A stretch of 64,000 nucleotides of DNA from Levilactobacillus brevis ATCC 14869 = DSM 20054 (GCF_001433855.1 NZ_AZCP01000001.1:219722-283721); one strand, 5' to 3'; shown: positions 40,487 through 53,316, counted from the first letter of the stretch. Translations and numbers: made by a program. The notes: generated by a model from the letters alone, not told the origin.

Positions 40487-41434
40487 ATGGACGTTATTCG
40501 TATACACCATCCCTTAGATGCCCGGCGGATTCCAGATGAACCTGTCGTATTGGCGATGGGCTTCTTTGATGGGGTTCACCGGGGGCATCAAGCGGTGATT
40601 GCGCGAGCCAAGGCGTTGGCGCAAGAAAGACAGGCTAAACTGGCAGTGTTAACTTACGATCATCATCCAGCCTTGGTCTATCGGCCATTGGAAGCAGATG
40701 ATCGAAAATATTTAAGTACCCCAACCAGAAAGCTCCAACAGTTGGAACGATTAGGGGTTGAACGGGTCTTTTTAGTGAACTATACGGGTGAATTCGCGTC
40801 GCAGTCGCCACAAGAGTTCGTTGATCATTATTTAGTGGCCTTCCATACGGTGGTTGCTGTCGCTGGTTTTGATCACACCTATGGTAAGAAAGATGTGGCG
40901 ACGATGGACCGCTTAGCTGATTATGCTAAGGGCCGTTTCACGGTCGAAACGGTGGCTCAAGAAGCCCAAGATCAGCAAAAAATAAGTTCAACGCGGATCA
41001 GGCAGGCAATGAAGCAAGGCGACATTGATCTGGCTAATCAGTTACTGGGTTATCCTTATCGTTCAACGGGCGTGGTCGTTCATGGCGAGGCGCGTGGCAG
41101 GACGATTGGCTATCCCACGGCTAATATTTTAACGCCAGAGAATCAATGGCTACCGGGAATTGGAATTTATACCGCACGGCTAAAGGTGGGCGCTATTTGG
41201 TACCCAGGGATGGTCTCAATTGGTCGCAACGTGACCTTTGGGGATGGTCGGCCGGTTACGGTAGAGATGAATCTGCTAGACTTTCAAGGGAACCTATATG
41301 GCGAACCAGTGGAAGTTGAGTGGCAGCATCGTTTACGCGGCGAAATAAAATTCGCTGATGCCGACGAGCTAGTTGACCAATTACAGCAAGACGAACGGGA
41401 AACGCGTGCGTATTTTCAGCGGTTAACGCAATAA
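40487..41434 (+). CDS. ribF: Bifunctional riboflavin kinase / FAD synthetase
   Basis: RibF converts riboflavin to FMN and FAD. 315 residues: an N-terminal nucleotidyltransferase domain with LAMGFFDGVHRGHQAVI and the KISSTRIRQAMKQGDI motif, then a C-terminal riboflavin kinase domain with GRTIGYPTANI. AGGAG precedes the ATG. It follows truB by 20 bp and is closed by a terminator. Confidence 0.96.
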   Translation: MDVIRIHHPLDARRIPDEPVVLAMGFFDGVHRGHQAVIARAKALAQERQAKLAVLTYDHHPALVYRPLEADDRKYLSTPTRKLQQLERLGVERVFLVNYTGEFASQSPQEFVDHYLVAFHTVVAVAGFDHTYGKKDVATMDRLADYAKGRFTVETVAQEAQDQQKISSTRIRQAMKQGDIDLANQLLGYPYRSTGVVVHGEARGRTIGYPTANILTPENQWLPGIGIYTARLKVGAIWYPGMVSIGRNVTFGDGRPVTVEMNLLDFQGNLYGEPVEVEWQHRLRGEIKFADADELVDQLQQDERETRAYFQRLTQ

Positions 41435-41442
41435 GCTTAGGT

Positions 41443-41472
41443 GGGTCTGGGACAAAAGTCTCAGACCCTTTT
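41443..41472 (+). terminator. Terminator of truB-ribF
   Basis: An 11-bp stem (41443-41453 with 41458-41468, loop AAAA) followed by TTTT. Confidence 0.9.
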
Positions 41473-41601
41473 GCGTTTTCAAATATCTGGTGGTGAATAG
41501 CTAAGTGCCTTTTGCCCTACGCTTATTTGTTATTGAATAACGGTTTTAACGAAGAAATTAGCACTTAATTACGTTGATTGCTAAAAATTCTGTTAGATTT
41601 C

Positions 41602-41668
41602 TTGACTTCAAAACGCGGTTTTGCTACATTATATATGTGTCTTAGCACTTGTATTGTTTGAGTGCTAA
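41602..41668 (+). promoter_or_regulatory. Heat-shock promoter with CIRCE operator
   Basis: TTGACT (41602-41607) and TACATT (41625-41630) are 17 bp apart. The CIRCE inverted repeat TTAGCACTT-N9-GAGTGCTAA follows at 41642-41668, with one base off the perfect TTAGCACTC half-site. HrcA binding here represses the operon. Confidence 0.93.
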
Positions 41669-41684
41669 AAAAGGGGTGATTGTG

Positions 41685-42722
41685 ATGCTTTCAGATAGAC
41701 AGATGATGATTCTGCGAGCGGTTGTCCGCGACTTTACGAACACGGGAGTGCCAGTTGGGTCAAAGGCATTAGCTAAGCAGTTACCCATCCACGTAAGCTC
41801 AGCAACGATTCGCAACGAGATGGCGGCCCTAGAAGAGCAAGGCCTCATAAAAAAGACCCACTCGTCTTCCGGACGGATTCCGTCGGTTGAGGGGTATCGC
41901 TATTACGTTGATCATTTAGTTAAGCCAGATCCTTTGCGACCCAACGATATTGATGTGATTCAGTCATCGTTAGGCGGCGATTTTCATAAAATTGATGAGA
42001 TCATTTCGCAGTCCGCGACAATCCTGTCGAACTTGACGAGCTATACGGCGTTCACGTTGAAGCCGGAGCTTAAGGATAGCCGTTTGAGTGGCTTTCGGTT
42101 AGTGCCATTGGGCAAGCGGCAAGTGATGGCTATCTTGGTTACCGATAGTGGTGATGTTGAGAACCAAACATTTGACGTGAGCGAAGCGGTATCGGGTGAT
42201 CAGCTTGAAGCCGTAGTACGTTTAATCAATGACCAGTTGGTCGGACTGACGTTACCGGAAGTCTTACAAAAGCTGCGAACGGATATCCCAATGAAAATTA
42301 CTAACTATATGCAAAGCCCCGCTGGTTTTCTCGATATTTTCGGGGATGTCTTGACCCGGGCCGCGCAAGAGCGATTTTATGTTGGTGGTCGACTGAATTT
42401 ATTGAATTTCTCGCAGGATAGTGACGTTGATTCACTAAAATCGTTGTATTCACTGATCGACAAGACCGATGATATTGCAAACGTGTTGGGTCAACCAAGT
42501 GATAATATTTCCGTACAGATTGGTAACGAGATGACGAATGATGCGCTACGCAATTTCAGTTTGATTACCGCCACCTATGACGTTGATCAACATGGTAAGG
42601 GCATGATTGCCATTCTCGGGCCAACGCGAATGCCATATTCGCGGATGTTGGGAATTGTTGGTGCGTTTCGTGAAGAACTCGCGAAAAAATTACTGGATTA
42701 TTACCGGTACTATGACGAGTAA
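41685..42722 (+). CDS. hrcA: Heat-inducible transcription repressor HrcA
   Basis: HrcA binds CIRCE and represses class I heat-shock genes; GroE helps it fold. 345 residues: N-terminal winged helix with [24 protein letters not shown] and [18 protein letters not shown], then the GAF-like core. The ATG at 41685 follows AAGGGGTGA, 6 bp away. A frame opening at 41649 would start inside the CIRCE element and is rejected. First gene of hrcA-grpE-dnaK-dnaJ. Confidence 0.97.
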   Translation: MLSDRQMMILRAVVRDFTNTGVPVGSKALAKQLPIHVSSATIRNEMAALEEQGLIKKTHSSSGRIPSVEGYRYYVDHLVKPDPLRPNDIDVIQSSLGGDFHKIDEIISQSATILSNLTSYTAFTLKPELKDSRLSGFRLVPLGKRQVMAILVTDSGDVENQTFDVSEAVSGDQLEAVVRLINDQLVGLTLPEVLQKLRTDIPMKITNYMQSPAGFLDIFGDVLTRAAQERFYVGGRLNLLNFSQDSDVDSLKSLYSLIDKTDDIANVLGQPSDNISVQIGNEMTNDALRNFSLITATYDVDQHGKGMIAILGPTRMPYSRMLGIVGAFREELAKKLLDYYRYYDE

Positions 42723-42742
42723 AGAAAGGGAGGGTTTTTATC

Positions 42743-43327
42743 GTGGCTGAAGAACAACAACCATCCACAGATGATGAAACTGCGGCAAAGTCCGCCACAA
42801 CGAAGCAAGCGTCACCTAAAGCTGAGACAGATCAATCGGCAACTCAGCCGGTTGAAGACCAGCCAACCGCAACGCCTGAAGAAGTCGCTGCTTTAGAGAA
42901 AAAGGCAGCTGACTTTGAGGATAAGTACCTGCGGGCGGAAGCAGAGGTTCAAAATATGCAAGCACGCTTCCAAAAGGAACAGGCGACGTTGATCAAGTAT
43001 GATGGTCAACAACTGGCTAAGGACGTGCTCCCCGTCATTGATAATTTGGAACGGGCGTTAGCTGTTGAGGCGAGTGATGACGTTGCCGCACAGATCAAGA
43101 AGGGGGTTCAGATGACTTATGACCATCTGGAAGATGCCCTGAAGCGTAACCATGTGACGGAAATTGCGGCGTTAGGTCAGACCTTTGATCCAACGTTACA
43201 TCAAGCCGTTCAATCCGTTCCAGCAGAGGATGGTCAAGCTGCTGAAACCGTGGTGAATGTCCTACAAAAAGGCTACCAGCTAAAGGATCGGGTTTTACGG
43301 CCAGCCATGGTGGTTGTCGCACAATAA
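42743..43327 (+). CDS. grpE: Nucleotide exchange factor GrpE
   Basis: GrpE releases ADP from DnaK. 194 residues: a disordered, Thr/Glu/Gln-rich N-terminus of about 50 residues, a long coiled coil (about 50-100) with [21 protein letters not shown], and the beta domain near the end with [23 protein letters not shown] start at 42743 with GGGAGGG upstream. It lies 20 bp after hrcA. Confidence 0.97.
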   Translation: MAEEQQPSTDDETAAKSATTKQASPKAETDQSATQPVEDQPTATPEEVAALEKKAADFEDKYLRAEAEVQNMQARFQKEQATLIKYDGQQLAKDVLPVIDNLERALAVEASDDVAAQIKKGVQMTYDHLEDALKRNHVTEIAALGQTFDPTLHQAVQSVPAEDGQAAETVVNVLQKGYQLKDRVLRPAMVVVAQ

Positions 43328-43348
43328 CTTATTCAAACCAAAAACTAA

Positions 43349-45226
<1,878 letters not shown>

Positions 45227-45249
45227 AAGCCGATAAGATGCGGCTTGGC

Positions 45250-45283
45250 AAAAAGTCAGAGTCCGTGGGGCTTTGGCTTTTTG
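45250..45283 (+). terminator. Terminator/attenuator between dnaK and dnaJ
   Basis: A 12-bp stem (45250-45261 with 45271-45282, two wobble pairs), ending in a T-run. It should reduce dnaJ relative to dnaK. Confidence 0.75.
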
Positions 45284-45343
45284 TTTCGAGTATGCTATTC
45301 TTATGAGTAGCAAAAAACAGCGGTATGGATTGGGAGGAAAAAG

Positions 45344-46492
45344 ATGGCGCAAAGTGACTTATATGGCGTATTAGGTGTCGCAAAGGATGCCAGCCAAGAT
45401 GAAATCAAAAAAGCCTATCGGAAATTGTCAAAGAAGTATCATCCGGACTTAAACAAAGCCCCCGATGCGGCGGAAAAGTTCAAAGAAGTTCAGGACGCCT
45501 ATGACGTTTTGGGCGATGAACAAAAACGGGCCAACTATGATCAATACGGATCAGCAGATGGCGCGCAAGGTGGTTTTGGCGGCTTCGGCGGCGGTCAACA
45601 AGGTGGCTTCGGCGGCTTTGGTGGCGGCGGTGGTTTCGACGACATCTTCAACCAATTCTTTGGTGGTGGCGGTGGTCAACGAAATCCAAATGCGCCGCGG
45701 CCTGGTCGTGACTTGCAGTATCAGATGGATTTGACCTTTGAAGAAGCCATTTTTGGTAAGAAGACTAAAATTAAATATAACCGAGAAGCACAGTGTCACA
45801 CGTGTGGTGGCAATGGTGCTAAGCCAGGGACGTCACCCGTGACGTGTCACCAATGTGGTGGGTCAGGTTATGTGACGACCGAAACCAACACTCCATTAGG
45901 ACGGATGCGTAGCCAACAGCCATGTCCTGTTTGTCATGGAACGGGTCAAGAGATTAAAGAAAAGTGCCCAACCTGTGGCGGCTCCGGACATGAAGAGGAA
46001 CGGCATGAAGTTGAAGTCACGATTCCAGCCGGAGTGGATGATGGTCAACAAATGCGGCTGCAAGGTCAAGGTGAGGCTGGCCAAAATGGCGGTGGTTACG
46101 GTGATCTATTCATTATCTTCGAAGTTCAGCCAAGCAAGGATTTCCGGCGTGATGGCACAGAAATTTACTTTGACCAAGACATTTCGTTTGTCCAAGCAAC
46201 CTTGGGTGACGATGTGACAGTCAAGACGGTTCATGGTGACGTTAAGTTAAAGGTCCCCGCTGGGACTCAAGGCGGGACAACCTTCCGTCTTCGCGGTAAA
46301 GGGGCACCACGGCTGCGCGGTAACGGCAATGGTGATGAACATGTGACAATTAAGGTTGTGACGCCTAAAAACCTTAATAAAGGTCAACGTGATGCCTTAC
46401 GTGACTTTGCGAAGGCTAGTGGCGAAAGTGTCACAGGCAGTGGCAAAGGAAATTTATTTAACAAAATGCGCGACAAATTTAATGAAAACTAG
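45344..46492 (+). CDS. dnaJ: Chaperone DnaJ (Hsp40)
   Basis: 382 residues. J domain (1-70) with the HPD motif in [11 protein letters not shown]; a Gly/Phe-rich linker (about 75-115); four CxxCxGxG zinc motifs ([32 protein letters not shown]; about 145-215); and C-terminal substrate domains. It works with DnaK and GrpE. GGGAGG is upstream of the ATG. Confidence 0.97.
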   Translation: MAQSDLYGVLGVAKDASQDEIKKAYRKLSKKYHPDLNKAPDAAEKFKEVQDAYDVLGDEQKRANYDQYGSADGAQGGFGGFGGGQQGGFGGFGGGGGFDDIFNQFFGGGGGQRNPNAPRPGRDLQYQMDLTFEEAIFGKKTKIKYNREAQCHTCGGNGAKPGTSPVTCHQCGGSGYVTTETNTPLGRMRSQQPCPVCHGTGQEIKEKCPTCGGSGHEEERHEVEVTIPAGVDDGQQMRLQGQGEAGQNGGGYGDLFIIFEVQPSKDFRRDGTEIYFDQDISFVQATLGDDVTVKTVHGDVKLKVPAGTQGGTTFRLRGKGAPRLRGNGNGDEHVTIKVVTPKNLNKGQRDALRDFAKASGESVTGSGKGNLFNKMRDKFNEN

Positions 46493-46529
46493 GATTCGAG
46501 TTTTAGTGGGTTCGTAGTTGATATATCAA

Positions 46530-46559
46530 GGCTGCTGAGTATTTTCAGCAGCCTTTTTT
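46530..46559 (+). terminator. Terminator of dnaJ
   Basis: A perfect 9-bp stem GGCTGCTGA (46530-46538) with TCAGCAGCC (46545-46553), followed by T6. Confidence 0.93.
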
Positions 46560-46793
46560 GTGGCTAATAATTAAGGGGATAACTTAAGAATGAAAAGAAA
46601 GCGTTAAGGTTGAGTGGCGTTGTTTGCAATCATGTTTTGTCAATGATAATCTCAACTTATAGGGAATGTGGCGGGGGCCACAATTCTCCACTTGACTAAA
46701 ACGATTCGTCGGGGAATAATTAGTTCTAGTCGGGTTTGGACGGACGTCGGTTTCGGGGACGAATGAACCGGCAAACTTTGGGGGTGAATTTTC
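46560..46793 (+). promoter_or_regulatory. dlt operon upstream region
   Basis: 234 bases without a gene. A GATAAT at 46645-46650 is a possible -10 with imperfectly spaced TTGCAA or TTGTTT upstream. The following 140 bases can fold: GTGG with CCAC near 46670-46683, and ATTCGTC (46704-46710) with GACGAAT (46759-46765). A structured leader is likely but no known riboswitch class is recognised. Confidence 0.45.
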
Positions 46794-46943
46794 ATGAAAA
46801 CAAAGTGGCTGGCGATTTGGCATCAACCGGTCGTCGCATTTGTTGGCTGGACCATCTTCTATTTTGTTATCTTGATGGCACTGGTTTATTTATACGGTTA
46901 TAGTGGCTTAAATAATTCGACGTTTATTTACACCGAATTTTAG
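46794..46943 (+). CDS. dltX: Teichoic acid D-Ala incorporation-associated protein DltX
   Basis: A 49-residue membrane peptide starting MKTKWLAIWHQPVVAF, with one membrane segment (about residues 14-36) and the conserved C-terminal motif FIYTEF found in DltX. It lies directly upstream of dltA with a GGGGGTGA site before its ATG. DltX is part of the DltBCDX membrane machinery and is required for D-alanylation; its C-terminal motif contacts DltB/DltD in studied species. Confidence 0.93.
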   Translation: MKTKWLAIWHQPVVAFVGWTIFYFVILMALVYLYGYSGLNNSTFIYTEF

Positions 46944-46982
46944 GATAGCAATGACCGTGATACTTTTTGGGGGGGATAGACA

Positions 46983-48509
46983 ATGATTGATAATATGATT
47001 CAAGCAATGGATCACTGGGCCGTAACGGAACCAAATCGATTAGCTTATGATGATTTGGGACACACGAATACGTACGGAGAGTTAAAACAACGTTCTGACG
47101 CGTTAGCAGCGCATCTGGATCACATGCAGTTACCAGCTGGGTCGCCGATTATGGTTTTTGGTGGTCAGACCTTTGATATGATGGTGACCTTCCTAGGCGT
47201 TGTTAAGAGCGGTCACGCTTATGTACCAATTGATACACACTCGCCACTAGAGCGGGTAACCACGATTAACGAGATTGCCCAACCGGCAGCCGCAATTGGG
47301 GTTGCCGACTTGCCCACGACTTTAGGGAACACACCGATTATTACGGCAGCAGATCTGCAGCAGATTTGGGCAACACCAGTAGCTTATGACGTGACCCATG
47401 CCGTTCAGGGAGATGAGACGTATTACATCATCTTCACGTCGGGAACTACCGGAAAACCTAAGGGCGTTCAAATTTCGCATAATAACTTATTGAGTTACGT
47501 GAATTGGATGCTGAGTGATGATTTCGCGTTGCCCACAGCTGCTCGAACTTTATCACAAGCACCATATTCTTTTGACCTGTCTGTAATGGACTGGGGACCA
47601 ACATTGGCTTCTGGTGGTACGTTAGTGGCCCTACCTAAGACGGTGACGGATAATTTCAAACAGTTGTTTGAAACACTGCCTACTATGGATTTAAATGTTT
47701 GGGTCTCGACACCATCCTTTATGGATATTTGCTTACTTGAACCAACATTTGACGGGGAACATTATCCAGAACTGACGCGCTTCTTATTCTGTGGTGAAGA
47801 ACTGACTCATGCAACGGCTTCGGCATTGCATCAGCGGTTCCCAGCAGCACGAATTTTCAATACCTATGGCCCAACTGAAACTACGGTTGCGGTTACTCAG
47901 GTTGAAATTACGGCTCAACTGTTACAGGATTATCCACGATTACCAATTGGCTATGTCAAAGCAGACACAACCATTCAGGTTGTGGATGAGCAATTACAAC
48001 CTGTTCCAGCGGGTAGTGAAGGCGAATTGTTAATTAGTGGGCCGTCAATGTCCAAGGGTTACCTGAACAATCCAGAAAAGACGGCTAAGGCTTTTGTCAC
48101 GCTGAATGGTCATCAGGTGTATCGGTCAGGTGACTTAGGGGTGCAATTGCCTAACGGCTTGATCATGTACCGTGGCCGGACAGATTTTCAAATTAAACTT
48201 CACGGTTACCGCATCGAGTTAGAGGAAGTTAACCACTACCTGTCACAAGAGGACCACATTCAAGTAGGGGTTGCCGTTCCACGGTATGATCGCAACCACA
48301 AGGTCAGCCAACTGATTGCTTGGGTGGTGCCAAATGCGCAAACGTTTAGCAGTGAATTGGCTTTAACCAAGGCGATTAAGGACAATTTACAGGGCGGCGA
48401 CATGATGGAATATATGATTCCACAACGCTTTGTTTACAAGGATAGCTTACCGATGACCCCCAACGGCAAGGTTGATATTAAATCTATTATTGCTGAGGTT
48501 AATCAGTAA
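46983..48509 (+). CDS. dltA: D-alanine--[D-alanyl carrier protein] ligase DltA
   Basis: DltA activates D-Ala with ATP and loads it on DltC in the cytosol. 508 residues of the adenylating superfamily: P-loop IIFTSGTTGKPKGVQISH, FNTYGPTETTVAVTQ, and YRSGDLG with the hinge region RTDFQIKLHGYRIELEEV and the catalytic Lys near TPNGKVD at the C-terminus. GGGGGG-type site upstream. Its stop overlaps the dltB start by one base. Confidence 0.97.
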   Translation: MIDNMIQAMDHWAVTEPNRLAYDDLGHTNTYGELKQRSDALAAHLDHMQLPAGSPIMVFGGQTFDMMVTFLGVVKSGHAYVPIDTHSPLERVTTINEIAQPAAAIGVADLPTTLGNTPIITAADLQQIWATPVAYDVTHAVQGDETYYIIFTSGTTGKPKGVQISHNNLLSYVNWMLSDDFALPTAARTLSQAPYSFDLSVMDWGPTLASGGTLVALPKTVTDNFKQLFETLPTMDLNVWVSTPSFMDICLLEPTFDGEHYPELTRFLFCGEELTHATASALHQRFPAARIFNTYGPTETTVAVTQVEITAQLLQDYPRLPIGYVKADTTIQVVDEQLQPVPAGSEGELLISGPSMSKGYLNNPEKTAKAFVTLNGHQVYRSGDLGVQLPNGLIMYRGRTDFQIKLHGYRIELEEVNHYLSQEDHIQVGVAVPRYDRNHKVSQLIAWVVPNAQTFSSELALTKAIKDNLQGGDMMEYMIPQRFVYKDSLPMTPNGKVDIKSIIAEVNQ

Positions 48510-49717
48510 TGCTGTCATTTGAACCATACGGCAACCCAACTTATTTCGCCTTGTTGGGTGTGGCACTATTGCCGTTGATGATTGGTCTCTTGTACGGTAA
48601 GCGGTCGCGGCTATATGAGACACTCATTTCTATCTTCTTCTTAGTCCTGACCTTTGGTGGTCCGAAGTGGACCCAAGGAGTTGCCCTGATTGTTTACGTC
48701 TTGTATGAAGTGGCTTTGACCTGGGGGTACGCCGTTTATCGTAAACAGAAGAACTCTGGACCGGTTTTCTACCTGTTGGTCATTTTGGCTATTATCCCGT
48801 TGACGCTGGTAAAAGTTACGCCGGCGGTTGAGAATGGTCAGGGATCATTGATTGGATTTATGGGGATTAGCTACCTGACATTTCGGGCAGTTCAAACGAT
48901 TATGGAGACTCGCGATGGTAGCTTAAAGAACTACCAGGTTATGACTTTCCTACAGTTTATGCTGTTCTTCCCAACAATTTCTTCTGGGCCGATTGATCGT
49001 TATCGACGGTTTGAACACGATTATCGAACTGTACCAGATCGAGAAAAGTATTTAGGCATGGTCCAAAAGGGAATTCGTTACATTTTCGTGGGCTTCTTGT
49101 ATAAGTTTATTATCGCGTATTACTTGGGAACCCTGTTAATGCCCAAACTGTTACTCATGGCAATGCATTCACGAGGCGGCTTCTTGGATTTATCGTGGCC
49201 AGTCTTGGGATACATGTACGCGTGGAGTGCGGATCTATACTTTGATTTTGCCGGCTACTCACTGTTTGCTGTCGGCACCTCGTATATCATGGGGATTGAA
49301 ACACCGATGAACTTCAAACAGCCATGGCGTTCGCCAAACATCAAGGATTTCTGGAATCGGTGGCACATTACGCTATCATTTTGGTTCCGAGACTTTATCT
49401 ACATGCGCTTAGTCTTTTGGTTCATGAAGCATAAGGTGTTCAAGAGTCCAACGACGACGGCAAATGTTACGTATATTATTAACATGTTGGTCATGGGTTT
49501 TTGGCACGGTGTAACGTGGTACTACATTGCCTACGGGCTGTTCCATGGGTGTGCCTTAGTTATTAACGATGCCTGGTTACGGTACAAGAAGAAACATCGG
49601 GAGAGTATCCCGCATAATTGGTTGACGCAAGGATTTGCCATCTTTTTGACGGCTAATCTGGTCTGCTTTAGTTTCTTACTCTTTTCCGGGTTATTTAACA
49701 CATTGTGGTTTAAGTAA
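48509..49717 (+). CDS. dltB: D-alanyl transfer protein DltB (MBOAT family)
   Basis: A 402-residue multi-pass MBOAT acyltransferase that passes D-Ala from DltC to the outside. The conserved block FWNRWHITLSFWFRDFIY and the catalytic His in MGFWHGVTWYY are present, with about ten or more membrane segments. TAATG overlap with dltA indicates translational coupling. Confidence 0.97.
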   Translation: MLSFEPYGNPTYFALLGVALLPLMIGLLYGKRSRLYETLISIFFLVLTFGGPKWTQGVALIVYVLYEVALTWGYAVYRKQKNSGPVFYLLVILAIIPLTLVKVTPAVENGQGSLIGFMGISYLTFRAVQTIMETRDGSLKNYQVMTFLQFMLFFPTISSGPIDRYRRFEHDYRTVPDREKYLGMVQKGIRYIFVGFLYKFIIAYYLGTLLMPKLLLMAMHSRGGFLDLSWPVLGYMYAWSADLYFDFAGYSLFAVGTSYIMGIETPMNFKQPWRSPNIKDFWNRWHITLSFWFRDFIYMRLVFWFMKHKVFKSPTTTANVTYIINMLVMGFWHGVTWYYIAYGLFHGCALVINDAWLRYKKKHRESIPHNWLTQGFAIFLTANLVCFSFLLFSGLFNTLWFK

Positions 49718-49754
49718 AAATTAGAGAAACATATTTCAGAGGGGGATATATATT

Positions 49755-49988
49755 ATGGATATCAAAGCAAGTGTTTTAGCAATTTTAAACGATTTAACGG
49801 GGAACGATGTTAGTGGTGCTATGGACGACAATTTATTTGACAGTGGACTATTAGACTCAATGGGGTCCGTGCAACTGTTATTGCAATTACAAAGCGAATT
49901 AGGGATTGATGTGCCAGTTTCTGAATTTGAGCGGTCAGAGTGGGACACGCCCAACAAGATCATCGCGAAAGTCGAAAGTCTGGCCTAG
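49755..49988 (+). CDS. dltC: D-alanyl carrier protein DltC
   Basis: A 77-residue acyl carrier-type protein. The phosphopantetheine attachment Ser is in the motif [15 protein letters not shown] near residue 35. It carries D-Ala as a thioester between DltA and DltB. GAGGGGG precedes the ATG. Confidence 0.97.
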   Translation: MDIKASVLAILNDLTGNDVSGAMDDNLFDSGLLDSMGSVQLLLQLQSELGIDVPVSEFERSEWDTPNKIIAKVESLA

Positions 49989-49991
49989 CCG

Positions 49992-51281
49992 ATGACCAAG
50001 CGACTACTACGGATCTTTGGTCCGTTAATTCTCGCGGCGATTTTAGTTTTTGCGGTGTTGGCAATGCCGATGAAGTTAGGTTTTAGCCATGTGAGTGCTG
50101 AGCGTGAACGTCAAGCAGCAGTTTCATTGTCGCCAAACGTCTTGCGTGGTAAGCATATCAAGCAGGAAGCCTTAAAAGACGGTTATGTGCCGTTCTTTGG
50201 CTCATCAGAATGGTCTCGAATTGACCCGATGCATCCGTCTGTGTTGGCCAAGAAGTATCACCGATCTTACCGACCGTTCTTGTTAGGGGCTCGTGGTTCG
50301 CAGTCATTAACCCAATACTTTGTGATGCAAAACATTCAAAACGAACTACGAAATAAAAAGGCGGTCTTTGTGATCTCGCCACAATGGTTCGTCAAGGATG
50401 GGACGCGAAAGGATGCCTTTGGGTTCTACTATTCACAGTTGCAGACGACTGAATGGTTGACGCATTTCCGACGGGATGCCATTGACCGGTACGCGGCTAA
50501 GCGCTTGTTACAAATGCCAGTGGCTAAGTCAGATCACTTTATCTATGCAGCCTTGCAACGAGTTGCGGCTGGTAAAAAGCTGACGGACTTCCAACGCTTC
50601 TATTTGCAAACCCGTAAAAATATGTTGACGCAAGAGGATCAATTCTTCTCTGGCATCGATTTACCGTCGCAGAATCTAAATCGGGTGAACCAACAAGCCA
50701 AGCAGTTACCCACTCATTATTCATACTCGGCGTTGGATTCACTTGGTGGACGATTAGGAAAAGCGGCTACTAATGATAATCACTTCCAGATTAGTAATAA
50801 GTTCTATCATCAAGGCCTGGAAAAGGAACTGAAGACGGGGCACTTGAAGAACTTCCAGAAACATCTGTCCTATACAGAATCACCTGAATTTGCAGATTTT
50901 CAATTATGTTTGGATCAGTTTGCCCGACTCAATACGAACGTGTTATTTATCATTCCACCAGTCAATGCGCGGTGGCAAAAGTACACGGGCTTGTCGGCGA
51001 CGATGCTCAAACAATTTGACCAAAAGATTCATTACCAGTTACAGTCACAAGGGTTCAACAATATTGTTGACTTGAGTGATAAGGGGAACGTCCCGTACTT
51101 TATGACGGATACGATTCACCTAGGCTGGCGTGGGTGGTTAGCAGTCGATCGGCGGGTTAACCCGTTCTTATCGAAACAGCAACCACAACCGCATTACACG
51201 ATGAATGACAAGTTTTATTCAACAACCTGGCAACAGTTACCACCAAGTCAGTTAGCACAATATCAACAAACGAATAAGTAA
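49992..51281 (+). CDS. dltD: D-alanyl-lipoteichoic acid transfer protein DltD
   Basis: DltD is the extracytoplasmic, membrane-anchored SGNH-like acyl-transfer partner that puts D-Ala on lipoteichoic acid. 429 residues: one N-terminal membrane anchor (about residues 8-28), nucleophile Ser in FFGSSEWSR, and the catalytic Asp/His pair in FMTDTIHLGWRGW near the C-terminus. It starts 3 bp after dltC. D-alanylation lowers negative charge and gives resistance to cationic peptides. Confidence 0.96.
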   Translation: MTKRLLRIFGPLILAAILVFAVLAMPMKLGFSHVSAERERQAAVSLSPNVLRGKHIKQEALKDGYVPFFGSSEWSRIDPMHPSVLAKKYHRSYRPFLLGARGSQSLTQYFVMQNIQNELRNKKAVFVISPQWFVKDGTRKDAFGFYYSQLQTTEWLTHFRRDAIDRYAAKRLLQMPVAKSDHFIYAALQRVAAGKKLTDFQRFYLQTRKNMLTQEDQFFSGIDLPSQNLNRVNQQAKQLPTHYSYSALDSLGGRLGKAATNDNHFQISNKFYHQGLEKELKTGHLKNFQKHLSYTESPEFADFQLCLDQFARLNTNVLFIIPPVNARWQKYTGLSATMLKQFDQKIHYQLQSQGFNNIVDLSDKGNVPYFMTDTIHLGWRGWLAVDRRVNPFLSKQQPQPHYTMNDKFYSTTWQQLPPSQLAQYQQTNK

Positions 51282-51289
51282 CTAACTAG

Positions 51290-51326
51290 CCGCTACGCCA
51301 CCACTATCTGATGACGTAGCGGTTTT
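51290..51326 (+). terminator. Terminator of the dlt operon
   Basis: An 8-bp stem CCGCTACG (51290-51297) with CGTAGCGG (51315-51322), followed by TTTT. Confidence 0.85.
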
Positions 51327-51415
51327 GCGTATGGTCAAATGGACGCCAGATTTTAGGTAAATGGCGCTAGTCAAAGGATTGGGGACACACATGGGTATCA
51401 AAAAAATAGAAATCT

Positions 51416-51424
51416 TGGTATAAT
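51416..51424 (+). promoter_or_regulatory. Extended -10 promoter of lepA
   Basis: TGG-TATAAT (51416-51424) lies 38 bp before lepA; no good -35 box, as is common for extended -10 promoters. Confidence 0.6.
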
Positions 51425-51461
51425 TGTCGAGACATGGCGTTTAAGAAAGTAGGAAATCAAC

Positions 51462-53294
51462 ATGGATCTTGAAAAATTAAAAAACCACCAAAAGTACATC
51501 CGGAATTTTTCCATCGTGGCGCATATTGACCATGGGAAATCGACATTAGCGGATCGGATTTTGGAATTAACAGATACAATCTCCAAACGCGATATGCAAG
51601 ATCAAGTGTTGGACGATATGGACCTCGAACGTGAACGCGGAATCACGATTAAGCTCAATGCGGTTGAGTTGACGTATCACGCTAAGGATGGACATGATTA
51701 CGAATTTCATTTAATCGACACACCGGGGCACGTGGACTTTTCTTATGAAGTGTCACGGAGCCTAGCAGCCTGTGAGGGTGCGGTATTAGTCGTTGATGCA
51801 GCGCAAGGGGTTGAAGCCCAAACGTTGGCTAACGTCTATTTAGCGCTTGACGATGACTTGGAAATTGTACCGGTCATCAATAAAATTGATTTACCCGCGG
51901 CCGATCCGGATAAGGTGAAGAATGAAATTGAAGAGGTGATCGGCTTAGATGCCTCCGATGCAGTTTTAGCGAGTGCCAAGCAGGGAATTGGGATTCCAGA
52001 ACTTTTGGAACAGATTGTGACGAAGATTCCAGCACCTGCGGGCGATTTAGCGGCACCATTGAAGGCGTTAGTATTTGATTCTGTTTATGATGATTATCGA
52101 GGAGTAGTGTTAAGCATCCGGCTGTTTGAAGGAACGGTCAAACCCGGAGATAAGATTCGGCTAATGAATAGTGGTAGTGAGTATGAAGTCACAGAGGTGG
52201 GCGTTAACTCACCTAAGCCAATTGCTCGAGACTACCTAATTGCCGGGGATGTTGGTTATATCACGGCTAGTATCAAGGACATTACGGATACACGAGTTGG
52301 GGATACGGTGACGAGTGCGGATCAGCCCGCGGATAAGGCACTCCCTGGGTACCGGGAAATGAGTCCCATGGTATATGCTGGTCTGTATCCTACTGACAAT
52401 GCGAAGCTCAATGATTTGCGTGAGGCATTGGAAAAGTTACAGTTAAATGATGCAGCATTAGAGTTTGAGCCTGAGTCATCACAGGCGTTAGGTTTTGGTT
52501 TTCGGTGTGGATTCTTGGGGATGCTCCATATGGACGTTATCCAAGAACGACTGGAACGAGAATTTAATTTAGACCTGATTACCACGGCGCCGTCGGTAAC
52601 GTACCATGCTTACCTAACCGATGGGACGATGAAAGAGGTTGAAAACCCTGCCGAAATGCCAGAGGCGTCCGCGATTAAACGAATTGAAGAGCCAATCGTC
52701 AAGGCGACAATCATGGCACCGAATGACTATGTTGGTGCGGTGATGGACCTGTGCCAACACCGACGGGGACAGTTCTTGACGATGGAGTACCTGGATGATT
52801 ATCGGGTGAATATTATCTATAACATGCCACTGTCGGAAATCATTTTTGATTTCTTTGATAAACTGAAATCCAATACGCGGGGGTATGCGTCATTAGATTA
52901 TGAAATGAACGGATATCAAGGCGCTGATTTGGTCAAGATTGATATCCTGTTGAATGGTGACAAGGTGGACGCATTGAGCTTCATTGCGCACCGGACGTTC
53001 GCACCAGCACGGGGCCGAGAGATTGCTTCACGGTTAAAGAAGATCATTCCTCGACAAAACTTTGAAATTCCAGTTCAAGCAGCCATTGGGGCTAAGATTA
53101 TTGCCCGGACGACGATTAAGGCTTATCGTAAGGACGTAACGGCTCATCTGTATGGTGGGGATCGTACGCGGCGAATGAAGTTGCTAGAAAAACAAAAAGC
53201 CGGTAAGAAACGAATGAAGGCAGTCGGGAAAGTGGATATTCCGCAAGAAGCGTTCATGGCTGTTTTACAAACCGACGAAGACGAAACTAAGTAA
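51462..53294 (+). CDS. lepA: Elongation factor 4 (LepA)
   Basis: EF4 is a ribosome-bound GTPase that helps back-translocation or initiation under stress. 610 residues, with G-domain motifs [23 protein letters not shown] and [10 protein letters not shown], and a C-terminal LepA domain with [21 protein letters not shown]. The last 51 bp (53244-53294) are duplicated in degenerate form at 57489-57539, marking the edge of an inserted island. The gene itself is intact. Confidence 0.97.
   Translation: MDLEKLKNHQKYIRNFSIVAHIDHGKSTLADRILELTDTISKRDMQDQVLDDMDLERERGITIKLNAVELTYHAKDGHDYEFHLIDTPGHVDFSYEVSRSLAACEGAVLVVDAAQGVEAQTLANVYLALDDDLEIVPVINKIDLPAADPDKVKNEIEEVIGLDASDAVLASAKQGIGIPELLEQIVTKIPAPAGDLAAPLKALVFDSVYDDYRGVVLSIRLFEGTVKPGDKIRLMNSGSEYEVTEVGVNSPKPIARDYLIAGDVGYITASIKDITDTRVGDTVTSADQPADKALPGYREMSPMVYAGLYPTDNAKLNDLREALEKLQLNDAALEFEPESSQALGFGFRCGFLGMLHMDVIQERLEREFNLDLITTAPSVTYHAYLTDGTMKEVENPAEMPEASAIKRIEEPIVKATIMAPNDYVGAVMDLCQHRRGQFLTMEYLDDYRVNIIYNMPLSEIIFDFFDKLKSNTRGYASLDYEMNGYQGADLVKIDILLNGDKVDALSFIAHRTFAPARGREIASRLKKIIPRQNFEIPVQAAIGAKIIARTTIKAYRKDVTAHLYGGDRTRRMKLLEKQKAGKKRMKAVGKVDIPQEAFMAVLQTDEDETK
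53244..53294 (+). repeat. lepA 3'-end direct repeat, left copy (putative att site)
   Basis: The terminal 51 bases of lepA. The right copy at 57489-57539 matches 43 of 51 bases, including a 16-base identical run. A tyrosine-integrase relic starts about 140 bp to the right. Confidence 0.65.
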
Positions 53295-53316
53295 GAAACG
53301 TTGTTATATCAATGCT